DNA from: Solanum dulcamara
Taxonomy: Eukaryota > Streptophyta > Magnoliopsida > Solanales > Solanaceae
DNA: 64,000 nt
Assembly (NCBI RefSeq): GCF_947179165.1
Contig: NC_077247.1
Span: 45,800,935 to 45,864,934 of the forward strand
Reading direction: 5' to 3'
This document shows positions 25,401-36,857 of this stretch, one piece after another. Within the stretch, counting starts at the first letter, position 1. Each line of letters opens with the position of its first letter. The notes under the pieces are model-generated. The model did no database searches, was not told where the DNA came from, and saw only the letters and a program-made list of their open reading frames with translations. The translations under genes and the position numbers were made by a program.

Positions 25401-27830
25401 GAAACTAATTGTGTGCCACCCTCTTACTGAAAGCATAGTTTAGGTATAAAAAAAGAGAGAAACTAAAATCTCCTTCTAATGCTGTGAAGGCCAACGTCCA
25501 ATTGATAAAAGATGCACTATGATAAATCAAAGCATGTTTAGTAAAGTCTCCACTGAGGAAAGGGAGAACAAAAGAAAAAATAATTCACGCACAAGAAATT
25601 TAAACCTTGATTTGGAAATTTCATACAATTATTTGCAAATCAAATAAAGTTCAAGTGGGATCATAAGATAACTATAATAAATGCATTAGCAACAAAGTGT
25701 GAGATCTTGGTCGGCAAAGCAACAAGAACTTCCTCGAGTTTTGATAAGAGAAAATGCTAGAAAACGCACCAGCTCCTGCACAAGAGGGACAGAGATTCTC
25801 TGGCCAAGCAAACTCAATTGCTCGAGAGTCATTTCAGCATCTCTCAACGATCCATCTGATCTTGATGCAATAAGCTTGAGTGCATCCTTTTCGATTTCAA
25901 GATCTTCCTTGGTTGCAATCCATTGCAAAGTATAGATGATATCTGCATCCTTCAACTTGGGAAAAAAGAATTTCTGGCACCTAGATATGATTATATGTGG
26001 CAAGACATCAAGACTTGAGGATACAAGGATGAAAATGACTCGCCTAGGGGCTCTATCGATGACCTTTAGAATAGCACTCCAACAATCAGGAGACAGTGTG
26101 TCACAATCATCAAAAATAAAAACCCTATACTGGGATGGTAGTTTGGAGACAATCATATTATCAAGAAGATCCATCATATTCTCAAAATCAAAACTACTCA
26201 CAGGACCTATTTCCCTTATATTTCGACTCCTTCCCATATCATGTGCAATGCAAGAATCACAAAAACCACAAGGCTTGGGATGCTCAATGGATTGGCAATT
26301 TAATGCCCTTGCAAAAATGCGGGCACATGAGGTCTTTCCTGTTCCATGAGGCCCATAGAAAACATAAAGCAAGCCAACTTTTCTCTTAATAGCAGCATTT
26401 GAAAGAGCTTGTGCAACTAAATTCTGTCCTACCAAATCCCGGAATGTTCTTGGCATATACTTTTGTGTTAGACTCTGGTGCCTACTATTGCCACGCCTAC
26501 GAAATTTGCGTTGCTCACCTGATCTAGCTTCTGAAGCAAGATCCGAGTCAAGTTCTTGCTTTAGTAAATTGTCAGCATAGATACCCAACTCTCCCGAATA
26601 ATCATGAACCCAAGCAGGATTGTCTGAACTGCCCTGAGAATTTGAAGCATCAAATAGTAAGGGCAACGCCTCTGCTTCAGATTTACTAGATGAACTCGAG
26701 TATTCGGACATTATTGGCATATCAGCAGCATCCCTCCCTCTTGGACCACCACTTCTTTTTGACCTTGGGTCAGACAAACCACAAGATAAACTCTTACCTG
26801 CCATGTCAAGAAATGATTTTCCCCTATGATGAATCCTTGACCAGTTCCAAGGAATTCCGCATCCATTCCTTTGATCTCTTGTTACATTCTGGTTGACATA
26901 CTCTTCGTAGCCATCTTCTGCAGGATATTCTTGGTGTGCTGAAACTTGACCTAATGAATTTGAGGCCACAGACATTTCATTGTGGGCAAGAGCATCTCTT
27001 GAAGGAACAGAAGTCCGAGTTCTTCTTGCCCCTCGAAACTTACGCCGTTTTACTCTGCCATTGCCACGAGTTGTCGCCTCCATTTGCTCTGCAATTTTCT
27101 CATTATGAGTATCCCTTCCACGAGCATGAATGTGAGAAGAAGCTACCCCATCACTGTCAATTGGAACATCATTTAATTGCTCAGAGAGTGTCCTTATTCT
27201 ATCATCATGCCTCTGCCTCACTGTTTCATTGCTAATTCTATCCCTTAGTTCAGAGTTCTCTGAAACAGGATTGGGGACCAAATCATTTCCATCATCCAGA
27301 CGCTCATCTTTCTCAGCAATGAAGTCAGTTCCCAGATTCCTATGGCTTGATTCTTCTCTCCTGATTCTCCTCCGTTCTCGAACTCCACTCTTGCTACTTC
27401 GGTCACTTGGAGCCCCTGCGAGTCGCTCAATATTATGCTTGTTAATCTCTGCAGAAGCCACTCTGGACGATGATCGGCCAGCTAAAGGAGGCGAGTTTCC
27501 AGATAAAACTCTACCATCCCTAGGTCGATCTGTGCCTACAGACCGTCTAGCATTGCTCACAACAGCATCCCTTTCACTTCTTTTAAGAAGGGCATCGACA
27601 ACTGAAGGAGATTGCCATGAGGGTGGACTTGCAGAAGGGTCTCTTAAGGACCTTGACCTCTGAAGGACGACAAGGTCCCTCATAAGGGACCTATCAGCCA
27701 AGATAGGGCTATGTTTATGCATGTGGTTCTTCAAATGAATACAATTTGTCAAATGTATGTGATTTCGTAAGTGATCACCAATGTTTCCATTTGCATCCTT
27801 AAGAATCCGGTCACGGACAGCCCTGGTCAT
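19438..27830 (-). CDS. STICHEL-like protein (DnaX-type AAA+ domain)
   Basis: Minus-strand coding exons: 27830-25770, 24398-24179, 23876-23310, 22050-21423, 20797-20734, 19530-19438. All introns are GT..AG and the phases join to 1210 codons plus TAG. The start is the ATG at 27830, beginning MTRAVRDRILKDANG. Residues about 1-480 are Arg/Ser-rich with a basic cluster (VKRRKFRGARR). The DnaX-like ATPase has Walker A GPHGTGKT (493-500), zinc cysteines 512/521/524/527, Walker B FIFDDCD (571-577) and a sensor-like LVSSS (about 602-606). A Leu/Lys-rich, possibly coiled-coil segment begins exon 3, and the C-terminus is basic and Cys-containing (SCGKCL). The family resembles the bacterial DNA polymerase III gamma/tau subunit. 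Arabidopsis STICHEL controls trichome branching; the MTRAVR start is, from memory, closer to STICHEL-like 3/4, whose role is less clear. Introns carry a SINE, a hAT-type MITE and a TRIM. Confidence 0.95.
20168..20373 (+). mobile_element. tRNA-derived SINE in the last STICHEL-like intron
   Basis: It starts gacgtggcttaattggtcaa (A-box-like) and has gtctcacgtataaatctcag where a B box is expected. It then follows the order of a common Solanaceae SINE body (cgatttctttccatctaccc, agccttagtgggtagagtt, aagctatcccagacatcaca) and ends in a short A-run (ataaaaaag). It is antisense to the host gene. Target duplications were not resolved. Confidence 0.72.
22604..22784. mobile_element. hAT-type MITE in a STICHEL-like intron
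   Basis: The left end is tagaggcgatctaggatttg and the right end, reverse-complemented, is caggggcagatgtagag. The flanking 8-mers gctactat (22596-22603) and gctattac (22785-22792) look like a decayed target duplication. The interior (gggttcgag, ggaacccata) follows a Solanaceae repeat with GGCGGA/TCCGCC ends, related to the copy at 30544-30938. Confidence 0.7.
24808..25085 (+). mobile_element. TRIM (terminal-repeat retrotransposon in miniature)
   Basis: Two near-identical direct repeats, 24808-24888 (81 bp) and 25004-25085 (82 bp), start tgttgagaataca and end cttcaaca. Between them a primer-binding site complementary to initiator tRNA-Met (tggtgtcagagc, 24889-24900) follows the left repeat and a purine tract (tgtgagggggcg, to 25003) precedes the right one. 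A 5-bp duplication, caatc, flanks the whole at 24803-24807 and 25086-25090. The 115-bp interior encodes nothing, so it must move with enzymes from a larger element. It sits in the intron between STICHEL-like exons 1 and 2, antisense to the gene. Confidence 0.95.
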
Positions 27831-28900
27831 GATCAGTACATAAATTGATCTAAAAACGGAAATATTCTTGAATTATGGTTAGACATCAACAACTGCATCA
27901 TTCTCTCCAAATCAGTCCCAAATCTTCCCAATTATTGAAAAGTCCAACTTAAGAAGACTACCAATTCACCAGTATTATCTCACTATTAACGCCCCAAAAC
28001 CAACTAATAATGACCAAATCAAACAAAATTTACCTTCCAAAACCATCAAATAAGCCCAAAAATCATTATATGCGTTCCCACTAAACGAATCTCACGTCCA
28101 GTAACGGCTAAAACTCCAAAGCAGAAAAATCTTACAACAAATCATTAGCCATTAAAAATCCAAAAGCTCCACAAACCCATAGCCAGCTGCCATTCTTGCT
28201 TATTACTACCCAACAAAGAAAACAAAGCAAAAACTAAAACCCATCTCAGTTAGAGCATAAAGACTCTACCTTTCTTCACTTTCAAGCTTTTTATAGCTTA
28301 TTAGAAGTAAAGGGTCACCGTATATGCTGACAAAAAATGTGGAAAGAGAAAGCAAAAGTTGGGAGGAACACTAACACTCACCTGAATCAAGAGGGAAACT
28401 AAGCAGCAAGTGACCCGTTACTATCATAAAAAAGCCTCTAGTTTTTTGCTTTACTTTTCTCAGATCTCTTTTCAATCTTACCATACTTTCACATGAACTT
28501 CACGAGAGCTTTCTTCAAGAAAACGTTAGAAGTTGCCGCTCACCTCATAAACCCACACACCCAGAAGAAGAACATGTGCATTAACCCCTGTTTTACTGTG
28601 TGTTTATATGTATTTGTTTTTGCAGAAATTGAGACAACCAGTTATGAGCTGAACAGAGCAGAAATGGGTAGTGTTTTTTTTTTTTTATAGCAGAAAGAGA
28701 GAGAAACAGAAAGATTCGTGGGTGTTTGTGAAATTTGTAAGAAGAATAAGGGGTGGGCTAGAGAGAGAAACAATTAGCAGAGACTATATAAATGTTTATA
28801 CTTTTTAGTCTAATGTCTAATAGAGATTGAGAAAAGGGAAGAATCTTGGAAATTTTGCTGAGGAATTGGAGACATATTTGCAAGAGAAAAAACAGCAAAA
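27831..28900 (-). promoter_or_regulatory. 5' leader of the STICHEL-like gene with 5'UTR intron; promoter beyond
   Basis: On the minus strand a donor (gattcag|gtgagtg, exon end at 28382) and an acceptor (cgtttttag|atcaattt, exon start at 27849) would remove a 532-bp leader intron. The upstream leader exon is a plausible 5'UTR with CT- and GA-rich tracts (28685-28760). No convincing TATA box was fixed, so the start of transcription is not called. A 65-codon plus-strand frame (28493-28690) overlaps this region and is judged spurious. Confidence 0.55.
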
Positions 28901-29228
28901 GAGCTTAATTTTTGTTTTTAGCATCAAATAATGATGGGGAATTTTGAATTAAATCCTCTCTTTTTAGCTTTCTTTCTTTTTCATGAGTCTTTTCTCATGG
29001 TTTTGATTAATAATTAAATAGTCATATATTTGAATTCTCCAACTATGGTGATTATTATTAAAATATAGTAAAATAAAAATAAACTGGAGTAATTAAGTCC
29101 GAATACTTTTTATGAAAGTATATTTAAGGAAGAGCATAGATTTCACTTATAGGAAGTTTGGATTTTGATTTTCGTCCTTCTAACTGAAAAACTTAAAACT
29201 TTTTATGTTAATTGTACTTAATTACTAG

Positions 29229-29740
29229 GAGTAACATAGAGGGTGAGTACGATCATTGTTTGGATCAGTTGAGATTTCTTCATTTTTAATTAGAAATTTT
29301 GAATTCAATTTTTTTTTAAAAAAAATAAAATTTACTACTCCGTTCCATATTAGATGGGCATCTTACTAAAATTGTTAGTTTCATATTACTTGATCACTTA
29401 CTAAATTAAGATAGAATAAATTAAATTTTTCCTATTTTATCCCTACAATTAATATGACCTTTTGAATGTAAACAATTTTCAATACTAGCTATTCCTATAC
29501 TCTATGTATAATGCATTGATTTAAGCAAAGGGTAAAACGGTAAAGTCTTCAAATATATTAATGATTTCTTAATCATCGTGTAAAGTTAGAAATGTCCATC
29601 TAATATGGGACGGAGGTAGTATTATGAGGAAGTAACATAGAGGGTGAGTATCATCATTGCTTGTAGCAGGATAGTTGAGATTTCTTCATCGTTAATTAAA
29701 AATCTCGAATTCAAATTCTAAAAAAAAAAAATTATTAAAA
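29229..29740. repeat. Direct repeats bracketing a MITE
   Basis: The segment agtaacatagagggtgagta...gttgagatttcttcat..ttaattag at about 29229-29320 recurs at about 29634-29725 with few changes. The family B MITE lies between. The unit ends in a homopurine run and looks like a small decayed retroposon that was duplicated with the MITE. Confidence 0.7.
29338..29619. repeat. Stowaway-like MITE, family B copy 2
   Basis: The left end is ctccgttccatattagatgg and the right end is taatatgggacggaggtag, with TA on both sides. The interior matches the copy at 6144-6414 in order (gggcatcttactaaaat, aatgcattgatttaagcaaa). Confidence 0.75.
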
Positions 29741-30543
29741 GTGTCGTCTCCGAAAATAATCAATATAATACGTGAATGTAATCAGTCAGATTTCAATATA
29801 TTTACTAAATATTAATGGTTCAATATAAATACCGAACACGAAAGGAAAAAGAAAAAAAAGGATGAGTTTGAACTTTTGGTCAATCTCTCAAGTGGCAGTT
29901 ATCTAATAATGGTAATATACTAGCAAAAGTAGCTGGTGAGAGAAATCAATAATGGCACACAACACCTATAAGATTATCAATACATACCAGAATGAACGCA
30001 AATATTTAAGTTGCAAATTTTTAAATTGAACGAATCCTTTGGGAAAGTATTACGAGAATATCATTTTAATTTCTTGAATTTTTTTTTAAAACTTTATTTT
30101 ATGTTACACATTCTTTATAATAATCCATACTATTATTAGGAGACCATATTATAAAAGTGATGATAGAAATTATAAGATGTATATACAGTGCAGCAGTTCA
30201 TTTTCCCTAGCTGGCAACTACCTCGTACAAAATTATAAAAGTGATGATAGAATTAATTTTCTTAAGCTATGTTTTATTATTCATCATTCAATGTAATTAT
30301 AAAATGGAGTAATAAAGGAAAGAGGAAAAGAAAGGTTGAAGTTTTGAATTATGTGGGGCCTTTTAGTTCCGTTTGGTTCGATTTCGAAATACCGTTGTGA
30401 TATCCACTGGCATTTTTGGACTTTGAACGTTTTTGGGACTGCACATGCACTAATTTGCTTACCTGCATTTATTTATTTTCTTAACTTAAATTGATAAAGC
30501 AAAAGGGCCTTTTCAAACAAAAAAAAAAGCATAATATAATGAT
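29741..30543. other. Noncoding intergenic region
   Basis: No gene was seen. The short word ataaaagtgatgatagaa occurs twice (about 30152 and 30236). Confidence 0.4.
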
Positions 30544-30938
30544 CAGAGATGGATTTAAGATTTTGAATTTTTGGATATCAGACTATTTTGAATAGTAATT
30601 ATAGCAAAAACTTCGTCGTAGAGCAAGATAATATTTATTACTAAATTTGCATATAAAATTTAGATTTTTTCTATTGGCTTAATTAAGATTATACTTACAA
30701 GAGCTTTATGGTTCTAATCTATTTATTCACAATTCTTTTTATAATAAATTCACTATCGCGATCTTGCATGAGACAAAAAAAACTTTTAAAAATACACCCA
30801 TACAACAAGGCCCACATAATTTTAAGAATATCACATTTAATATATATATTATTTTTATAAATATATATATATAGATAGATGTTCAATCAAAATCACCGAG
30901 TGACATAGCCCCCATTTGAATAAATTGATCCGCCCCTG
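30544..30938. mobile_element. hAT-type MITE with near-perfect 8-bp target duplication
   Basis: The left end is cagagatggatttaag and the right end, reverse-complemented, is caggggcggatcaattt. Flanks are ataatgat (30536-30543) and ataatgac (30939-30946), 7 of 8 identical. An AT dinucleotide run lies near 30840-30870. It has no coding capacity and shares terminal features with 22604-22784. Confidence 0.8.
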
Positions 30939-31508
30939 ATAATGACTACTTAGGCAACAACAAAAAGAAAGGGGGAAAAAAGAAAGGGAATTGCTTCCTT
31001 TTTGTTTTAGCAGGTGGTTGCACATGCGCTTTCATATGGTAATTTTAAATCAGAAGAAAAAAAATCAAATTCTCCAAAAATTTAAATTTAAAAATTACAT
31101 ATTATGATTTTATATATTTTTTAATATAAAATTGACCCATAAATTAATATTTTATTAAAAAATTACTATTTTATTTCTATATAATTTTGTGAGAGATACA
31201 AAAATAAATGATGAAATATTCACAAAATATGAATATAATGATATAATTAATAATAATATTGACCATGCTCAATTTTATCTAAAGAGTAGTATATTACAAT
31301 TCTTGTATTTTTTTAGATTAGCTTGGTGATAGTGTAATAAGTATATTTTTTACATAAATTTTTGCTTATTTGGTAAAATTGTATTAAAAAAAATTGGGTA
31401 ATTTTGATAGTTTTCGTGACTTAAGAATTCTTTTATGCTTATGAGCAAAAAATAAATTTAAAAATTTAAGTTACATGTTTAAACAAAACTTCAACTCCAC
31501 CTCATATA
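30939..31508. other. Noncoding intergenic region
   Basis: AT-rich sequence. No gene or repeat was recognised. Confidence 0.4.
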
Positions 31509-31899
31509 GAGTCCGTTTGGATGAGCTTAAAAAAAGTAACTTTTATGTATGAAGTGCTTTTAGAACTTTGAAATGCTGAAAGTTATTTTTATAAATAAGC
31601 AGTTGAGTGTTTGGATAAAAGTGCTTAAATGAGGAAAATAATGTGAATTTTAGGGTTAAAAGAATAAAAATGGTAGTTTGGGAATTTAGTTAAAATATAA
31701 GGGATATAAAAGTAATTTTCATGGTCAAAGAAAATGACTTTAAGCACTTAGAAAAAAAAAGTTAGGAATCCTAACTTTTCATTTTTGACTGACTTTAAGA
31801 ACTTTATGACTTAAAGTTAGCATTAGGCAAACACGTTCAAAAGCTAAAAAGGGTCTTTAAGTTGGTTTTAACCAACTTAAAGTTCATCCAAACGGGCTC
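31509..31899. mobile_element. MITE with GAGYCCGTTTGGATGA ends
   Basis: The left end is gagtccgtttggatgagctt and the right end, reverse-complemented, is gagcccgtttggatgaactt, 18 of 20 identical. Further inverted blocks (taactttta near 31540, aagttggttttaaccaactt near 31858) extend the symmetry. The GTTTGGATGA type of end is common in plant hAT-like MITEs. No clear 8-bp duplication was found. Confidence 0.78.
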
Positions 31900-34607
31900 A
31901 TAATCTATTAGCTATGTATAGCAAAATGGAATTAATCCAAAGAGTAACATTTCTGTTCTTTTAATTACCTTCCAGCTCTACATTTAAAAAAATTCCCGAT
32001 AAACAATTAAGCATTTAAGGTACTCTACATTGTAGGATTACCCAAATTAGCTACCTAGCAAAACGGGTTAACTTTACCAAAATATCTTGAAGGATGAATA
32101 ACATTTTTTGAATTTTTTATAGGAAAAATTACATAAATTGAACCTATTAGTGAAATTATTTAAATTGGATTCAGCCTAAATTGTTTATCATTAATGGGCT
32201 CATGGTTCAAATTATTTACGCGTCTATCTAATTTTTTCTTTTCTTATTTCGTACATGACGTCGGCATCACAACTATGAATCAATCATTTGTGATACTACG
32301 TCGGTATATTATACGACTGAGCTTAATTTTTTGTGATACTCCGTCGGTATATTGATACCCTATCGGTATCATATAGGATTTGACTCTTTTTTTAAGAAAC
32401 AATTAAGAGAAAATTATGAAAGTCACGATCTTATTTACTAAACTCTAAATTAATAGAAAATATATTTTTATAATTTTTTTTCTCTTTTTACAATATTTTA
32501 AAAAAAAATGTATCTAAATTATGACTTTTTTAATTATTTTTTAAATTAAAATAATGAAGAAGTGAAACATACATCATTGATGTCATGACAGTACGTAGAT
32601 ATACCGTAATTGTATCATGAATGATTAAGTAATCTCATCGAAGGACTGAAACAAACCTCAATAAAAATAATGTTCAGTTACTTTTTGATACCACCAGAGT
32701 ATATTATACTTTGATGGTATCAAGGAGGAAGAAACAGTTCTTCAATGAAGACACTGTCCAGTTACTCTTTGATACCATCAGAGTATATTCATATACTGTA
32801 ATATGCGGTGATGTTATCAGAGAGGAAAAAAGGGTGGACGCTAATGTCATGCTAACGTCTACGTGCGAATTTAAAATTAAAAAGGGGTATGAAAGTAATA
32901 GAATATTTAAAGATAAATATTTTACTTTTTTGGGCTGAGTCGGAGGACGAAATTAAAATTAAAAAAAGGGTATAAAGTAATGAAGCATTTAAAGATAAAT
33001 ATTTTATTTTTTTGACATATAAGTGTTGTTTTTTCCTTTTTATATCACTAAATAGAATGTTTAGCAATTTTTTTAATTAATAATAAAAATTAAAAAATCT
33101 TAACAAGAATAAGTACAAATAAGGAATAATAGTTGTTGATATTAATCCAACTGTCCTATTTTTTTTCCTTCTCATAATTCAATTCCAACATGATACCCTT
33201 TGTTTTTTTTATAAAATTGGATTATTAAAAATAATGCAAGAAAGTAATAAAGGCAATGGCTAAAATCGAGCTATAGTTCAGATTTTCTTTTCCACTTTGG
33301 AAATAAAAATTAGTTGTGTTTTTCACTATTGCGAAGGAAGTAAACAGTATGAAGTATTATGGACATGCCACATCATCACTTTAGAAAAAACACCCTTTGT
33401 CATAACTCGTGTATTTGTAAACTATAAATAATTACAAAATTAAATTAAAAGAGAAAAAAAAATCTTCCTAATTAATCTGAAGCAAAATCAACAGTCCCAA
33501 ATTAGTTGGAGGTGCCACTCCAATTTTTTTGGAAGTGAATCATTCTATTCAATTATAAATTAATTTTTAGTACATGAAATTTATTTTTAGTATTTATTGT
33601 TACTTCAATGAATTAAGTCTAATTGATTTGTAAAAACCTTTTTTTTAAAATTAAGATAGGAAAAATGAGAGAGAAAATTATAGTGGGGAATCAAACTTTA
33701 CTGCCAAGATTTTTCTAATGACGAAAACTATAAGTTCAAGTTCAGATTTTTTTTTTCGTAACCATTATAACATAACCCAACCAAACTCTTATATAATTTT
33801 ACTGAAAAAGAAAGAAGAAAACATGATTTCACTTTGAACACTTGATAATGGAAATGAAATAATCAAAAACAGATTTAAAAAATTGAGGAGACAGGACACG
33901 TTCATGTGGTGGAAAGAGGAAACAAAATAGGAAAAACTTGAAATTTTAAAGAAAATTGAAGTATGTGTAACATACATTCCGTTGTAGTACATTATTGGTG
34001 TCAAAGGGGGAAGTATCAATCTCCACAATCTTTGCAATTATTATTTTTAGACCATTGTCCGTATCTTGCCCCTAGTTACTTAATCGTATTCGACTTCTAT
34101 CGCAGATCTGTTATTTCTTACGCATTTCTTTTCATTAGCTTATATTAAAAATAAATATTTTTATTTTGCTTATCCATTTTAGCAAATCAAGAAAATTTTA
34201 TTATTTTTTCTTATTCTACCCTCATTAGTTATTATTAAATAGCTATATCTCATACAATAGTAGTTAAATTTAAAGTTCTTAAACATCATTAATAAGATTA
34301 GTTTAGTAAAATATATTTTTGTAAAAGATGTGTCAGATCAATATAACTTAAAACAGAGGAAATAATTGTTTCAAACTATACCCTAATATTAGAAAATTAC
34401 TTATTCTTAATAATGCTCAAATCTTAAAATAAAACATCTAATAAATAAAGACAACATAGTAAACAATACCTAGCATTTTTTTAATGAGCGTGAAAAAAAT
34501 TAAAACGAACTTATTATATATGGGACACAAAGATTAGTATGAGAAAGTTGTGTTTGAAAATGAGCTAGTCATGACTAGGGTAAGTGAAAATTATTAATTC
34601 ATTTAAA
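31900..34607. other. Noncoding intergenic region with a small palindrome-rich repeat
   Basis: Near 32671 and 32756 the segment gt(t/c)cagttact(t/c)tttgatacca(c/t)cagagtatatt occurs twice in tandem (period about 85). The stretch 32270-32830 contains several gtcggtat, gataccc and ggtatcat words. It looks like the end of a decayed transposon, but no frame or terminal repeat identifies it. The frame at 32711-32938 falls in this repeat and is not called. Confidence 0.4.
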
Positions 34608-35115
34608 ATACTTCCTCAATATATTTTTACTTGTTCACTATATTATTTTGGGATGTCGAACAATACTTGTCCAGTTTACAAAATCAATGAACAATTTGTC
34701 ATGATGCGTCTATTTTATCCTTGCTATTAAATAGTATTCATTTTTCAATGTAGATAATTTTTACTCCCTCCGTTCCTTTTTACTTGTCAAATTTTGACTT
34801 GGCACACCTATTAAGAAAACAATGATTGGTTTACCATTTTACCCTTTTTAATTGATAGAGTTTTACACATATTTACTCACTATATTTTTCAAAGATATTA
34901 ACTCAATGTTAATAAATTGAGGGTATAATAAGAAGAAAAAAATATTGTCATTTCTTAATTTGTCAAAATTGACAATTAAAAAGGGAAATCGAATTAGAAA
35001 ACATTTAACAAGTAAATAGGAACGAAGGGAGTATTTAATAAGGTTGATTTGGTAAATTTACCACTATTATTTACTGCTTCTTAAGTGATATGCCAAATTA
35101 ATAGTGGACAATTTT
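34608..35115. repeat. Older MITE-like element interrupted by a family A MITE
   Basis: The parts 34608-34763 and 35032-35115 match, in order, the uninterrupted sequence at about 47272-47520: cttgttcactatattat, cagtttacaaaatcaat, gtctattttatc, attaaatagtattca, then after the insert ttggtaaa and aatagtggacaa. The family A MITE at 34764-35031 was therefore inserted later. Confidence 0.7.
34764..35031. repeat. Stowaway-like MITE, family A copy 2 (nested)
   Basis: The left end is ctccctccgttcctttttac and the right end is gtaaataggaacgaagggag. The TA duplication lies at 34762-34763 and 35032-35033. Shared family words are gtcaaattttgacttggcac and ttgagggtataataag. Confidence 0.88.
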
Positions 35116-35149
35116 TTTGTTCTTCTTGTCAAAACTACTTATTTTATCA

Positions 35150-35530
35150 GTATACGCCTGATCGACGAGTTTAATCACACCTATAGGTCCGTTACTTCAA
35201 AGGCATCGCCTCGCTTAGATCGTCGGGATTGGAGCTTCTTCGACCTCTAGCCATGACGCTCCTCCCTTACCTTGGGTTTCAATAGGTTTCCTATGCTAGT
35301 GAATCAAATCTTTAACTTTACCGTGTTACTATTCGGAGAATGGCTTTGTGTTAGATACTCTTTAATCTCCCCACAATGATGGCTCTGTTGTTTTGAGGAG
35401 CGTTGAAGCTTGCTTCTTCGGAAGACTTTTCTTGGTCATCAATACAACTTGTTTTTAATAGAACTGATCTTATTCTCTGAACAATCGAAATTTCGTACTT
35501 CTATCGAATCCTAACTATTGTTGACAACTT
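35150..35530 (-). other. GC-richer island, possible start of a decayed LINE
   Basis: The base composition is visibly less AT-rich than its surroundings. On the minus strand an ATG near 35254 opens the short frame MARGRRSSNPDDLSEAMPLK before a stop. A basic MARGR-like start reminds me of ORF1 starts of plant LINEs, but this is weak. No downstream reverse transcriptase is present. It may also be a fragment of an unrelated transcript. Confidence 0.25.
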
Positions 35531-35854
35531 CACTACTATTTGCAATAAGTGAAGTTATGACCAAGCACACTTAGTTTGATGAAATTGTAAGAAGATATTA
35601 AACTAAATTCAAAATAAATGAAGCATTAATAATTAAGACAAACTTTATGAATAATTTTAATAAACCTATTATTCTTTCGAAAAGTCAATATTATGAAGCT
35701 ACTACTATAAATCTTTTAATAAACGTAACTTATACTTATTCACCAGCTAATTATTTAGTGATCCAAGTCCCAACTACTTATTCACAAGTTTATTTAATTT
35801 CCCAAGGGTTGTTAAGATAAACTTTTGGTTTTGGGTTATTCACCTTCTTTACTA

Positions 35855-36129
35855 CTCCATCCGTCTCTATTTACTTGTCAAATATTTCCTAATTTAATTT
35901 TCTATTTTACTTGTTAATTTTGACAAATCAAGAAAGGACAATTTTTTTCCTTTCTATTATATCCTTAATTTATTAATATTGAATTAATGTATTTGAAAAA
36001 TGTAGTGAGTAAATATGTTTAAAACTCTATCAATTAATAGAGATAAAATAGTAAACTACTATACTAATCATTATTTTCTTAATAGGTATGCCAAGTCAAA
36101 ATTTGACAAGTAAAAAGGGACAGATGGAG
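35855..36129. repeat. Stowaway-like MITE, family A copy 3
   Basis: The left end is ctccatccgtctctatttac and the right end is aaaaagggacagatggag. TA lies on both sides (35853-35854, 36130-36131). The orientation is opposite to copy 2, since gccaagtcaaaatttgacaa is near its right end. Confidence 0.88.
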
Positions 36130-36582
36130 TATCTTAATAATGTAGGGAAATTTATAAACCTACAAATTAAATGCAATGATTGATCACATTAACATTAGTT
36201 TCGTCTTTTGGGATAAAACAAAAATTGTAAAAAGGTTTCAAACCAAATAATCCTAAACATTATAAGTACTTGTTAGTTCTTTTTTCAGTTTCAGTTAGGT
36301 CGCAGTCTTAGTTTATAAAACTTAACAATGGAGGGGACCAAAAGTGAAACTGAATTTTGGTACTCTTCAGAAGTTTTCAATGGTACAAGAAAATGACATT
36401 AAATTGAATTTTTTCTGTGTGTTTTCTCATTAGTTTATTAGTTAACAACATAAAATAGTATGTCGTCTTGCTTCAGTTATACAAATTTATCTCAATAAGT
36501 CATAAAATCCAAGTGTTTTCTGCTTAAGGTTGATGAGTATAATTAAAAGAGATAGACATATTATATGTGATTAACTTAACTA

Positions 36583-36857
36583 TTCCCTCCGTTTCTATTT
36601 ACTTGTCAAATATTTCCTAATTTGATTTCTCTTTTTACTTGTCAATTTTGACAAATCAAGATTGACCAATTTTTTTCTTCCTATTATACCCTCAATTTAT
36701 TAACATTGAGTTAATGTCTTTGAAAAATATAGTGAGTAAATATGTTTAAAACTCTATTAATTAATAGGGGTAAAATGGTAAACTCATTATACCAATCATT
36801 ATTTTCTTAATAGGTATGCGAAGTCAAAATTTGACAAGTAAAAAGAAACGGAGGAAG
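36583..36857. repeat. Stowaway-like MITE, family A copy 4
   Basis: The left end is ttccctccgtttctatttac and the right end is gtaaaaagaaacggaggaag, flanked by TA. It is very similar to copy 3, 450 bp upstream, and has the same orientation. Both contain a gacaaatcaag word and a gtgagtaaatatgtttaaaa word. Confidence 0.88.

Noticed and set aside
25699..27663. Several plus-strand frames of 68-144 codons
   Set aside because: They are antisense shadows of the long first coding exon of the STICHEL-like gene.
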